A stretch of 64,000 nt of DNA from Planktothrix rubescens CCAP 1459/22 (lineage in GTDB: Bacteria; Cyanobacteriota; Cyanobacteriia; Cyanobacteriales; Microcoleaceae). Under the pieces are notes generated by a model. That model ran no database searches, was not told the origin of the DNA, and saw nothing but the letters and a program-made list of their open reading frames with translations. The translations under genes were made by a program, and so were the position numbers. Below, piece after piece: positions 45,711 to 58,043 of this stretch. The stretch's first letter is position 1, and each line of letters opens with the position of its first letter. The stretch is from assembly GCA_904830895.1 (NCBI GenBank), contig LR882958.1, positions 4,545,501 through 4,609,500 on the forward strand, given 5' to 3'.

Positions 45711-47352
45711 CCAAATTAAAGAGCGATCGCACCGACATCCATAACCCAAATAATGATAAAACCAGGACAAAAACCGCCCATCCTTGATAATTTCCAATTA
45801 ATAAAATCGCCCCCGCAATTAAAGTAAATCCTGTCCAGCAGATATAAATTAAAGTTTTAATTGCTAAATTAATCCGTCTTAAAGCGCGATCGCTTTCCAC
45901 AGACCTGACCCGAATTTGTAACTCTCCTTCTTCCAAACGTTCTTCTAAACGACGAATTAACACCTCTGATTTACTCGGTTGTTGTAATCTAAACTTAATA
46001 AAATCTCGCGCCTGTTTTGCTAATTCTCCGACTAAATTACCTCGTCCTTGAGAAATGGTTAGACTCTTAACAAACGGTTGAGCGCAAGCAACTAAACTAT
46101 ATTTAGGATCTAAATTTCTCGCTAAACCATCCAAGGTAGTTAAAGACTTTAAAATAAACATCATTTGAGCAGGTAAACGGAAGGGTTGTTGCTCAAACAT
46201 GATATAAATTTCTTCTTTAATTTGATTAAACATTTGAAAATCTACGGGTTTTTCTGTAAATTCTTCTAATAAAAATTTAACCATTTTTCTGACGGGTTTC
46301 ATGTCAGATACGGGCTCAATTAATCCAATATCAACTAAAGTCGTTAAGACCACATCGGTATCTTTTTTTAACACTGCAAAAAAGGCTTTAATCATCTGAT
46401 CCTTAGCTAAGGCTTTGACTTCTGCCATCATGCCAAAATCATAAAAAATCAAATTTCCATCAATGCTAACGGCAATATTTCCTGGGTGGGGGTCAGCTTG
46501 GAAAAAACCATCCTGAAGAATCTGTTTTAAATAACAACAAATCCCCAACTGATTGATCCGTTTGACATCAATTCCATAGGCAATTAATTGATCTCGATTA
46601 TCAGCTTTAATTCCTGGTAAATATTGCATAGTTAGTATCTTATGGGTGGTATATTTCCAATATACTTTTGGTACTAAAATCCCCGGATAATTTTTAAAAT
46701 TTTCTTTAAATCTTTCAGCATTATTACCTTCTTTAATATAATCAATTTCTTGATATAAAATCATAAAAAACTCATTATATAATTCATCCAAATTATAAAG
46801 TTTTGACCAACTAAAATGCCGTTGACAAAACTGAATTATGCGCCGCACCGCTTGTACATCTAAATCAAATAATTGTTTTAAACCCGGACGCTGAACTTTA
46901 ACAATTACATCCTCTCCCGTGTGCAGTCTGGCTTTATGAACTTGTCCTAAACTAGCTGCGGCTAAGGGTTGTTCATCAAAATCTCGATATAATGTAAATA
47001 AAGAATGACCTAATTCCGCTTCAATAATAGCGACGGCTTCATCGGTACTAAAAGGGGGAACTTGATCCTGTAGTTTCTCTAATTCTTCAACATATTCTAG
47101 GGGTAAAATATCGGCTCTTGTTGATAGAGCTTGTCCTATTTTGATAAAAGTTGGCCCTAAATCTAATAGGGTTTTAACTAACCAAGCAGCACGTTTTTGT
47201 TTCTGTTTATTAGTCTGATTTCCTAATGTTTTATCCAACCACAAAAAGAACATAAACGACCCGCAGGCGGTGAATACATCTAATTGTCTTGTTAATGGAG
47301 AATATCGAGTTTTTTGCCAACGCAGGGGTTTAGAATTAATGGGTGTAAGCAT
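45673..47352 (-). CDS. ABC1/AarF/UbiB-family atypical kinase (second copy)
   Basis: A 559-residue protein with FIKIGQALSTRADILPLEYV (KxGQ), AAASLGQVHKARLHTG (A-rich loop), GFFQADPHPGNIAVSIDGNL and YDFGMMAEVKA. Two C-terminal membrane helices (LIYICWTGFTLIAGAILLIG and WAVFVLVLSLFGLWMSV) distinguish it from the copy at 39125-40771. Members act in quinone or prenyl-lipid homeostasis at membranes. It starts at the ATG at 47352; an upstream 70-bp gap separates it from the GspE-like gene on the same strand, so the two may be co-transcribed. Confidence 0.9.
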   Translation of the reverse strand: MLTPINSKPLRWQKTRYSPLTRQLDVFTACGSFMFFLWLDKTLGNQTNKQKQKRAAWLVKTLLDLGPTFIKIGQALSTRADILPLEYVEELEKLQDQVPPFSTDEAVAIIEAELGHSLFTLYRDFDEQPLAAASLGQVHKARLHTGEDVIVKVQRPGLKQLFDLDVQAVRRIIQFCQRHFSWSKLYNLDELYNEFFMILYQEIDYIKEGNNAERFKENFKNYPGILVPKVYWKYTTHKILTMQYLPGIKADNRDQLIAYGIDVKRINQLGICCYLKQILQDGFFQADPHPGNIAVSIDGNLIFYDFGMMAEVKALAKDQMIKAFFAVLKKDTDVVLTTLVDIGLIEPVSDMKPVRKMVKFLLEEFTEKPVDFQMFNQIKEEIYIMFEQQPFRLPAQMMFILKSLTTLDGLARNLDPKYSLVACAQPFVKSLTISQGRGNLVGELAKQARDFIKFRLQQPSKSEVLIRRLEERLEEGELQIRVRSVESDRALRRINLAIKTLIYICWTGFTLIAGAILLIGNYQGWAVFVLVLSLFGLWMSVRSLFNLAIRERLDRIAES

Positions 47353-47423
47353 GGGAAATCTAAGATAAAAATAAATAGAATTGTAATGCTTAGAAATAGG
47401 CTTTTATAATCCTAATTTCAAGT

Positions 47424-49064
47424 TTAAATTGAGAATTTTCGAGCTAAAGAACTGCGAGGTAAAACACGCTGAATTTCTTCAACGGTGGTGGCTCCAGTTG
47501 TGACTTTTTCAATGGCGGCAATTCGGAATGATAAAAAGCCTGTTTCATGCAAATAACGATGTAATTCTGTTAGAGTTCCTTCATAGATAATTTCACGAAT
47601 TCGATCATCAACAGCTAATAATTCTACAATTGCTTCTCGCCCAGAATAGCCGGAATTAAAACAGTTAGAACAGCCTCGACCTTTGCGCCAACTGTCAGTT
47701 TTTACATCTTTTAATTCTAACCCTAATAGGTCTAAATCCATCGCCGTTGGGCTATAGGATTCCGCGCAGTGGGGACAAACACGACGGGTTAAGCGTTGTC
47801 CCACAATTCCTAATAAGGCATCACTAATTAACCCCGGATCGGGGCCAATATCTTTTAAACGGGGAATGGCACCAATGGCATCATTTGTATGCAAGGTTGT
47901 TAACACTAAATGACCAGTTAATGCGGCACGAATGGCGGTATCTGCCGTATCTTGATCCCGAATTTCTCCCACCATAATAATATCAGGATCTTGTCGTAAA
48001 ATAGCGCGTAATCCAGAAGCAAAAGTCATCCCGGCTCGTTCATGAACTTGAGTTTGAGTAATCCCAGATAAGATATATTCAACGGGATCTTCCACGGTGA
48101 CAACATTAACATTTTCTGTGGCAACGGCTAACAAACTATTATAAAGGGTGCTGGTTTTTCCTGACCCTGTGGGCCCGGTAAAAATAATCATTCCTTGGGG
48201 TTGACAGAGCCAACTTTTATAAATATTTAATGTGGTTTCAGAGAAGCCTAAATCTTGTAATCCAGAGAAAGGATTTTCTTGGGGTAATAATCGAATTACA
48301 GCTTTTTCACCCCCGACACAGGGCAGGGTACTAACCCTCATATCGAGGGCAACTTCTAAGTCTTTTCCTGATACATAATTCTCCCCAATTCTGCCATCTT
48401 GGGGGCGACGACTTTCGGCAATATCCATATTAGACATAACTTTAATTGCCACAATAACTTTACGTCCAATATCCGAAGGTAAGAGGGTAATATTGCGAAG
48501 TAAACCATCAATTCGATAACGAACTCTTAAACCATCTTGGGAAGGTTCTAAATGAATATCACTGGCACGATTTCTTAAAGCTCCTGAAATTAAAGTTTTA
48601 ATTCGAGTCAGTTGATCCGCGGCTTTTGATAAATATAATTCGGTGGTTTCACTAACATTTTCCGATTCTAATTCTCCCGTTAATGGGTTAATTAATGGGT
48701 TAGATGTAATTCGATGGGGATCGAGATGTTGGGCATGATACCAAGCCCGATAACTTTTATCATCAATGGGGATAATTTTAATATCAGAAAAAGTGCGATC
48801 GCCCATCATGGTGAGTGCGTCCATGGAGACTTCTACCGGACATCCCAAATAATAACAATTTTGCCATAATAATAACGGAATAACCGGGGGCAAAATATTT
48901 TTATCTGGAAATTCACGAAAAAATCTAAAACTAACATCCCGATCCAATAATTTTAGATTCAAAATTTTTTGATCATCGACTAAATTTTTCAATGCTTGTT
49001 CACAGTTAATACTCTGGTTTCTCAGTTGTTGCCAAGCGGATAAAACGGGTGTTCTTGCAGTCAT
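47424..49064 (-). CDS. GspE/PilB-family secretion ATPase
   Basis: A 546-residue type II secretion/type IV pilus assembly ATPase. The Walker A motif is FTGPTGSGKTSTLYN, the Asp box VNVVTVEDPVEYIL, the Walker B-region DIIMVGEIRDQDTADTAIRA and the His box LTGHLVLTTLHTNDA. A C-terminal zinc ribbon has CPHC and CSNC. It is shorter at the N-terminus than canonical cyanobacterial PilB (about 670 residues), lacking most of the first MshEN domain. No other pilus genes are close by, so it may be an accessory PilB paralogue rather than the main pilus motor. Confidence 0.87.
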   Translation of the reverse strand: MTARTPVLSAWQQLRNQSINCEQALKNLVDDQKILNLKLLDRDVSFRFFREFPDKNILPPVIPLLLWQNCYYLGCPVEVSMDALTMMGDRTFSDIKIIPIDDKSYRAWYHAQHLDPHRITSNPLINPLTGELESENVSETTELYLSKAADQLTRIKTLISGALRNRASDIHLEPSQDGLRVRYRIDGLLRNITLLPSDIGRKVIVAIKVMSNMDIAESRRPQDGRIGENYVSGKDLEVALDMRVSTLPCVGGEKAVIRLLPQENPFSGLQDLGFSETTLNIYKSWLCQPQGMIIFTGPTGSGKTSTLYNSLLAVATENVNVVTVEDPVEYILSGITQTQVHERAGMTFASGLRAILRQDPDIIMVGEIRDQDTADTAIRAALTGHLVLTTLHTNDAIGAIPRLKDIGPDPGLISDALLGIVGQRLTRRVCPHCAESYSPTAMDLDLLGLELKDVKTDSWRKGRGCSNCFNSGYSGREAIVELLAVDDRIREIIYEGTLTELHRYLHETGFLSFRIAAIEKVTTGATTVEEIQRVLPRSSLARKFSI

Positions 49065-49270
49065 AATAGGTTAACAATAGGATCAATATAATCCAATCAA
49101 AAATTGAGTCAATAAATACATCAGTTATCTAGTATAATTATACAGGTAAAGTATATATTTTGAACTTAACTCTCCTTCAATCTGTCTTCTTTGTATCGTA
49201 AGTACACAATTGACACATAATAAAGAAGGAACTCCCATCGGAAAATTTTATTCGCTCAACAGTTAAGCTT

Positions 49271-50959
49271 ATGAAAAGACGCTCATTTCCTAAAATTTTG
49301 GTAATTGGTCTAGTTGTTTTAGGACTCCTGGGAATTGGGGGAGTTTATAAATTATCAGGTCAAAACCCGGCTGCTTTAGTTACAGGTAGCACAAAAACAG
49401 CACCAGAGGCGGCAATGTTTGTTCCTCGGACGGCTCCGGCGATGGTTTCATTATTAGTAAATCCTGATCGGTTAGAATCAGTGGGAAAGATTTTAACCTT
49501 TTCTCAAAAAAGTAATAATAATCGGATTCAACTTAACTCTATTAAAGAAAGTCTGTTAACAAATACAGGGTTAAATTATGGGCGAGATATTCAACCCTGG
49601 TTAGGGAATGAAATCACTTGGGCATTAATTACTCCTGATCTTGATCGATTAGCTAATAATGGTCAACAACCTGGATATCTTGTCGCTTTATCAACAAAAA
49701 ATTCTCAAAAAAGTCAGGAGATTTTAGATAAATTTTGGCAAAAACAAGTAGATGCGGGTTTAGATATTGTTCAAGATCAATATCGAGGGGTTAAACTAAT
49801 TTATCGCCGTCCCTTTCAAGGAACAATTGATGATGCACCGACTTTAGTTATGGCTACAATTAATGATCGCTTTGTGTTATTTGCCAATTATCCCAAGGTG
49901 ATGAAAGAAGCCTTAAATACGGTACAAGCGAATCTGAATTTAAGTCAATCTGAATCCTATCAAAAAGCCTTAAAAGAATTAAAACCTGGGGGAGTGGGAT
50001 TTGGATTTTTTAATTTAGGAGATTGGCAATTAGTAACTGACCAAACAGACGAATTTATCGGTCAAAAACCAAGTTTAGCCGTATCTTTAGGGATTAATTC
50101 TCAAGGATTATTAGCGGAAACCGTGTTAATTGCTACCGTCGAGGAAGATACAACTAATCCATCTCCGGCATTTTCTCAACCCGTAGCAGCATTAAACTAT
50201 ATTAGTTCTAATAGTCCGTTATTAATTGCCGGAAAAGACTTAAATCAACTCTGGAAAGATTTCTCTGCTATTGTTGCAGCTAATAAACCTTTAGAACAAT
50301 TTATTACCCAACCTATAGACGGAATTAAAACTTTATGGGGTTTAGATTTACCTCAAGATATTTTTAGTTGGGTGACAGGAGAATATGCCTTAGCTGTAGT
50401 TCCCCATAGCAATGAAAAATGGGATTGGGTGTTTGTGGCAGAACGTTCAGAAAATGCTAATTCAGCTATTGAAAATTTAGATAAAATAGCAACAGAACAA
50501 GGCTATAGTTTGGGATCATTCAATCTTAATAATAATACCCTTTCCGCCTGGACAAAGTTAACCCCGATGGTTTTGGAGAAAAAGGATAAAGCCAAAACTC
50601 AAACTAGATTAATTCAAGCAAATGCAAAAGGAGTACATTCAACCGTAGGAAAATATGAAATTTTTACAACTTCTGTAGAAGCAATGGATGAGGTATTGGG
50701 ATTGTCAAAAACGGAAAATTTGATTACTCAAGATCCTAATTTTAAGGCTAGTATTGAAGTTTTACCTAAAATAAATGATGGTTATTTCTATCTCAATTGG
50801 CTAACCAGTCGGAATTTCCTTAATCAACAATTCCCTTTGTTTAAATTAGTAGAACTTTCGGCTAAACCATTTTTTGATAATTTGCGATCGTTTACCATTA
50901 GTAGTAGCGATCGCGTCGGGAATATTCAGCACGCAACGGTATTTTTAAGACTGCGTTAA
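49271..50959 (+). CDS. DUF3352 domain-containing protein, membrane-anchored
   Basis: A 562-residue protein with an N-terminal membrane anchor (FPKILVIGLVVLGLLGIGGV) after a basic start, followed by a large periplasmic or lumenal region. Features such as AAMFVPRTAPAMVSLLVNPD, GLNYGRDIQPWLGNEITWAL and ALNYISSNSPLLIAGKDLNQ are typical of cyanobacterial DUF3352 proteins. The domain is duplicated. No enzymatic motif is visible; function is unknown. It is divergent from the GspE-like gene across a 206-bp gap containing the palindrome GTATAATTATAC near 49132. Confidence 0.83.
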   Translation: MKRRSFPKILVIGLVVLGLLGIGGVYKLSGQNPAALVTGSTKTAPEAAMFVPRTAPAMVSLLVNPDRLESVGKILTFSQKSNNNRIQLNSIKESLLTNTGLNYGRDIQPWLGNEITWALITPDLDRLANNGQQPGYLVALSTKNSQKSQEILDKFWQKQVDAGLDIVQDQYRGVKLIYRRPFQGTIDDAPTLVMATINDRFVLFANYPKVMKEALNTVQANLNLSQSESYQKALKELKPGGVGFGFFNLGDWQLVTDQTDEFIGQKPSLAVSLGINSQGLLAETVLIATVEEDTTNPSPAFSQPVAALNYISSNSPLLIAGKDLNQLWKDFSAIVAANKPLEQFITQPIDGIKTLWGLDLPQDIFSWVTGEYALAVVPHSNEKWDWVFVAERSENANSAIENLDKIATEQGYSLGSFNLNNNTLSAWTKLTPMVLEKKDKAKTQTRLIQANAKGVHSTVGKYEIFTTSVEAMDEVLGLSKTENLITQDPNFKASIEVLPKINDGYFYLNWLTSRNFLNQQFPLFKLVELSAKPFFDNLRSFTISSSDRVGNIQHATVFLRLR

Positions 50960-51098
50960 ATTCCGTTGTTGGGATGAGTGCCCCTCCTGATGCGCTCAAG
51001 CGCAACAACGAGTTTTTAATGGGGGTTATGATACTTCTAGGGTGGGTTTTGCCCACCCGAAAATTTGAAGATTGACATTTTTCTATTCAAGAAATCCG

Positions 51099-54000
51099 AT
51101 GCAAGTAACTAAAACATTATTTCAAACTAAAATTCTCAACAATGCTATCCGCAATTTTGCCTTTCCTGATGATTTGCTAAAACGTCATGAAATTCTTCAA
51201 AGTTGGATTGAAACCCTCAAAATGGGAACGTTAGAAGAAGTTAAGGAAACGTCTTTACAGGGGGATTTTTTAAAAGATATTTTTCAAGATATTTTAGGCT
51301 ATCGGTCTGTGATTTCAGGAGAGGGAAAAACCTGGGAAATTCACGCCGAACAAACGATTTCTGATGGGGGTGGATTTGCTGATGGTGCGTTAGGATTATT
51401 TACGAATATTGAAGGCAAACTACAGGGAAAAATTATTGCACCTATTGAATTAAAAAGTGCTAAAAACGATTTAGATCGACCTGCACCCGGATGTAAACTT
51501 TCTGCGGTTGAACAGGGTTGGCAATATGCTAATTATACAGAAAATTGTCGGTGGGTGATTGTTTCTAATTATCGAGAATTACGTCTTTATCAAATTAGCA
51601 AAACTCCGGCTTATTTTGAACGTTTTTTATTAATTGAATTAGAAGCGATCGCAAATTTTAAAAAGCTATATTATTTACTCTGTCGGACTAATTTTCTACC
51701 CAAAACCGGACAACAACAATCGGTTATTGATCGATTATTAGCTGATTCCGATACCGCCCAACAAGAAATTACAGAACAACTCTATCAAGATTATCATAAT
51801 GTCCGAATAAATCTTGTTAATCATTTTCGCTTCACCGGGCCGAAAAATCTCCCAAATCGAGATAATATTTTAATTGAAAAAGCTCAAAAAACCTTAGATA
51901 GAATTCTATTTTTAGCTTTTTGTCAAGATCGAGGTTTATTACCGAAAAACACCCTTAATAATGCTCATGATCACAAAGATCCTTATAATCCTCGATTCAT
52001 TTGGGATAATTATAAATCAGTCTTTTCTTGGGTTGATAAAGGAAATGAAGATCCACCAATTCCTGGTTATAATGGAGGATTATTTGAACATGACCCGTTA
52101 TTAGATGAACAATTAACGGTTACTGACCCTCTGTGTACACAACTCAAAAATTTAACTAAATATGACTTTGAGACTGAGGTTTCTGTTGATATTTTAGGGC
52201 ATATTTTTGAACAATCAATTACGGATTTAGAAGCATTAAAAGCTAAAACTCAAACTCAGGAATTTAACCAAAAATCAGGGAAACGCAAAACCCAAGGAAT
52301 TTTTTATACTCCGGCGTTTATTACTCAATATATTGTGCGGGTAGCTTTGGGTGGTTATCTCAAACAAAAAGAAGATGAATTACGCGATAGCCTCCGGCTG
52401 GGCGGAGCCCCTCGCTTTCAATTAAATATTACCACAAAAACCAACAAAAAGCAACAAAAACAGGCAGAAATTCAATTTTGGCAAACCTATCGAGATCAAG
52501 TTTTAAAACTAACCAAAGTTTGTGATCCCGCTTGCGGTTCGGGTGCATTTTTAATCGCGGCTTTTGATTATTTATTCCAAGATTATCAACGAGTTAATCA
52601 AGCCTTATCTGCCCTGCTCACAACACCAGAAACAGAGTTAGAACGTTTAGATACAATGATTTTAACTCAAAACTTATATGGGGTTGATTTATCGGCGGAG
52701 TCGGTCGAAATTACTAAATTATCTCTGTGGTTAAAAACGGCGGAACACGGAAAATCTTTAACGGATTTAGATGATAATATTAAACAAGGTAATTCTATTG
52801 TTGCTGATCCTGAATTTACCGATAAACCCTTTAACTGGGAAACAGAATTTCCTGAAGTATTTGCTAACGGGGGGTTTGATGTGGTAATTGGAAATCCTCC
52901 CTATGTCCGACAGGAATTATTATCACCAATTAAACCCTATTTAAAACAGCATTATCAATCCTATAATGGGGTAGCTGATTTATATGCTTATTTCTATGAA
53001 AAAGGGTTGAATATCCTCAAACCCGCCGGAAAATTATCTTATATTGTTACTAATAAATGGCTAAAAGCGGGTTATGGTGAACCCTTGCGACGGTTTTTTA
53101 TTGAGAATAGCACTTTTGAGCAAATTATTGATTTTGGACACGCCCCAATTTTTGAGGATGCAGATACTTTTCCCTGTATTATATCTGTTTATAAATCTTC
53201 TCCTTCTCAAGCTGAAACAACTGAACTAAAAACCTCTATTCCTGCTGAATTTAATGTTAAACTCTGTCCAGTTCCCAGGGAAAAATTAGCTAATATTAAT
53301 TTAACTCAATATGTCCAAAATGAAGGTTATGATGTCTCTTGGTCAAGGTTTACAAGTGAATCTTGGAGTTTAGAACGTCCAGACGTTGAGGAGTTAATGA
53401 AAAAAATTCAGCGTGTGGGAATTCCTCTCAAAGATTTCGCCGGGGTTAAACCGTTATATGGCATTAAAACCGGGTTAAATGAAGCCTTTTTAATTGATGA
53501 TGAAACTAAAAATAAAATTGTTCAAGCTGACCCAAAATCCGCCGAAATTATTAAACCTTATTTACGAGGTCAGGATATTAAACGGTGGAGTCCTGAATGG
53601 CAAAATTTATGGATGATTTATACTAACTCCGAAGTTGATATTAATTTTTATCCTAGTGTAAAACAACATTTAAGTCAATATAAAGATAAGTTAGAAAAGA
53701 GAGCCAGTAAACAAGTTTGGTGGCAAATAGAAGCTTCTCCTACCTATTACCAGAAATTTTTAGACCCAAAACTAATTGTGCAACGCATAGCATTTTATCC
53801 CAGAGTAGCTTTTGATAATCAAGGTTTATTTATTAATGATTCAGCTTTAATTATTCCTAGTGATAATTACTGGATATTAGGATGTCTGAACTCTCCTGCT
53901 AATTGGTATTTAAGTTTTCGTTATCTACCCCATAAAAAAGATGAAGCATTAGCAATGGATATTCCTTATGTTCAAAATTTTCCCATTGCACCACTGACTA

Positions 54001-54413
54001 ATATAATGTCTGTCGAGTATGAGTCTATAGTCCAAAGATTAATTGAGATCACAATATCTCAGAAAACAGTATATCAAGATTTTTTAACCTGGCTACAAAT
54101 CCAATATAAAGTTAAAAAAATTACTCGAAAATTAGAAAACTTTGCCGACCTGAATTTTGAAGAATTAATCGAAGAAGTGATCAAACAATTACCCAAAAGT
54201 AAATCATCCGACCCCTTGGGAGTCAAAGGGTTAAAATCAATTCGAGAAGCCTATAACGAATATGTACCAGATATTAAAACTCGTAAACAAGAAGCACTAA
54301 ACCTAGAAAAACGGTTATCCGATTTAGTTAATCAAGCCTATCAATTAACTCCAGAAGAAATTGAATTAATGTGGAAAACAGCACCCCCTAGAATGCCTTT
54401 TTATCCAAGTTAA
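51099..54413 (+). CDS. Type IIG restriction-modification enzyme (PD-(D/E)XK nuclease, N6-adenine methylase, TaqI-like specificity domain)
   Basis: A 1,104-residue protein from the ATG at 51099; a TTG 27 bp earlier is also possible. The N-terminal nuclease region has GFADGALG and PIELKSAKNDLDRP, a PD-(D/E)XK pattern, near residues 100-135. The methyltransferase has DPACGSGAFLIAAFDYLF (motif I, about 477) and VIGNPPYVRQE (motif IV, about 597). The C-terminal part (GLNEAFLIDDETKNKIVQ, then PYLRGQDIKRW) is a TaqI-like target recognition domain. One polypeptide recognises, methylates and cleaves. No separate specificity, BREX or DISARM genes are adjacent. Confidence 0.88.
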   Translation: MQVTKTLFQTKILNNAIRNFAFPDDLLKRHEILQSWIETLKMGTLEEVKETSLQGDFLKDIFQDILGYRSVISGEGKTWEIHAEQTISDGGGFADGALGLFTNIEGKLQGKIIAPIELKSAKNDLDRPAPGCKLSAVEQGWQYANYTENCRWVIVSNYRELRLYQISKTPAYFERFLLIELEAIANFKKLYYLLCRTNFLPKTGQQQSVIDRLLADSDTAQQEITEQLYQDYHNVRINLVNHFRFTGPKNLPNRDNILIEKAQKTLDRILFLAFCQDRGLLPKNTLNNAHDHKDPYNPRFIWDNYKSVFSWVDKGNEDPPIPGYNGGLFEHDPLLDEQLTVTDPLCTQLKNLTKYDFETEVSVDILGHIFEQSITDLEALKAKTQTQEFNQKSGKRKTQGIFYTPAFITQYIVRVALGGYLKQKEDELRDSLRLGGAPRFQLNITTKTNKKQQKQAEIQFWQTYRDQVLKLTKVCDPACGSGAFLIAAFDYLFQDYQRVNQALSALLTTPETELERLDTMILTQNLYGVDLSAESVEITKLSLWLKTAEHGKSLTDLDDNIKQGNSIVADPEFTDKPFNWETEFPEVFANGGFDVVIGNPPYVRQELLSPIKPYLKQHYQSYNGVADLYAYFYEKGLNILKPAGKLSYIVTNKWLKAGYGEPLRRFFIENSTFEQIIDFGHAPIFEDADTFPCIISVYKSSPSQAETTELKTSIPAEFNVKLCPVPREKLANINLTQYVQNEGYDVSWSRFTSESWSLERPDVEELMKKIQRVGIPLKDFAGVKPLYGIKTGLNEAFLIDDETKNKIVQADPKSAEIIKPYLRGQDIKRWSPEWQNLWMIYTNSEVDINFYPSVKQHLSQYKDKLEKRASKQVWWQIEASPTYYQKFLDPKLIVQRIAFYPRVAFDNQGLFINDSALIIPSDNYWILGCLNSPANWYLSFRYLPHKKDEALAMDIPYVQNFPIAPLTNIMSVEYESIVQRLIEITISQKTVYQDFLTWLQIQYKVKKITRKLENFADLNFEELIEEVIKQLPKSKSSDPLGVKGLKSIREAYNEYVPDIKTRKQEALNLEKRLSDLVNQAYQLTPEEIELMWKTAPPRMPFYPS

Positions 54414-57796
<3,383 letters not shown>

Positions 57797-57875
57797 AATC
57801 AGTAATCAGTTATCAGTGTAAGAGTTAATAGTCAAGAGTTAGTTAACTAATAACTAATAACTAATAACAGCTTAT

Positions 57876-57908
57876 ATCCCTCTGTGTTTCTATGGAGGGA
57901 TTTTTATT
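57876..57908 (+). terminator. Rho-independent terminator of apcE
   Basis: ATCCCTC (57876-57882) pairs with GAGGGAT (57895-57901), followed by TTTTATT. It lies about 80 bp after the apcE stop, following AACTAATAACTAATA repeats. Confidence 0.8.
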
Positions 57909-57965
57909 GCCGAATTATATAGCACTACGCATTACAGTTAAAACACTTCTAAATCCCGGCGCAGC

Positions 57966-58035
57966 CTGTTCCCTCCCCCCCCAGCCCCCCGTGCACGGGG
58001 GGTTTGGGGGGCTGTTCCGGTGTTCCGGTGTTCCC
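57966..58035. repeat. C/G-rich inverted repeat, left copy flanking the flv operon
   Basis: CTGTTCCCTCCCCCCCCAGC, CCCCCGTGCACGGGGGG (GTGCAC centre), then TTTGGGGGGCTGTTCCGGTG. A near-identical copy in reverse orientation lies at 61991-62055. The two flank the flv1-flv3 genes. Confidence 0.8.
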
Positions 58036-58043
58036 TGCTGTAA

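Noticed and set aside
51040-51058. GGGTGGG/CCCACCC hairpin as a terminator of the DUF3352 gene
   Set aside because: Perfect stem but no T tract on either strand; more likely a dispersed palindrome.
51099-54413. BREX PglX methyltransferase
   Set aside because: The protein has its own PD-(D/E)XK nuclease motif and no brxA/B/C, pglZ or brxL genes are nearby.
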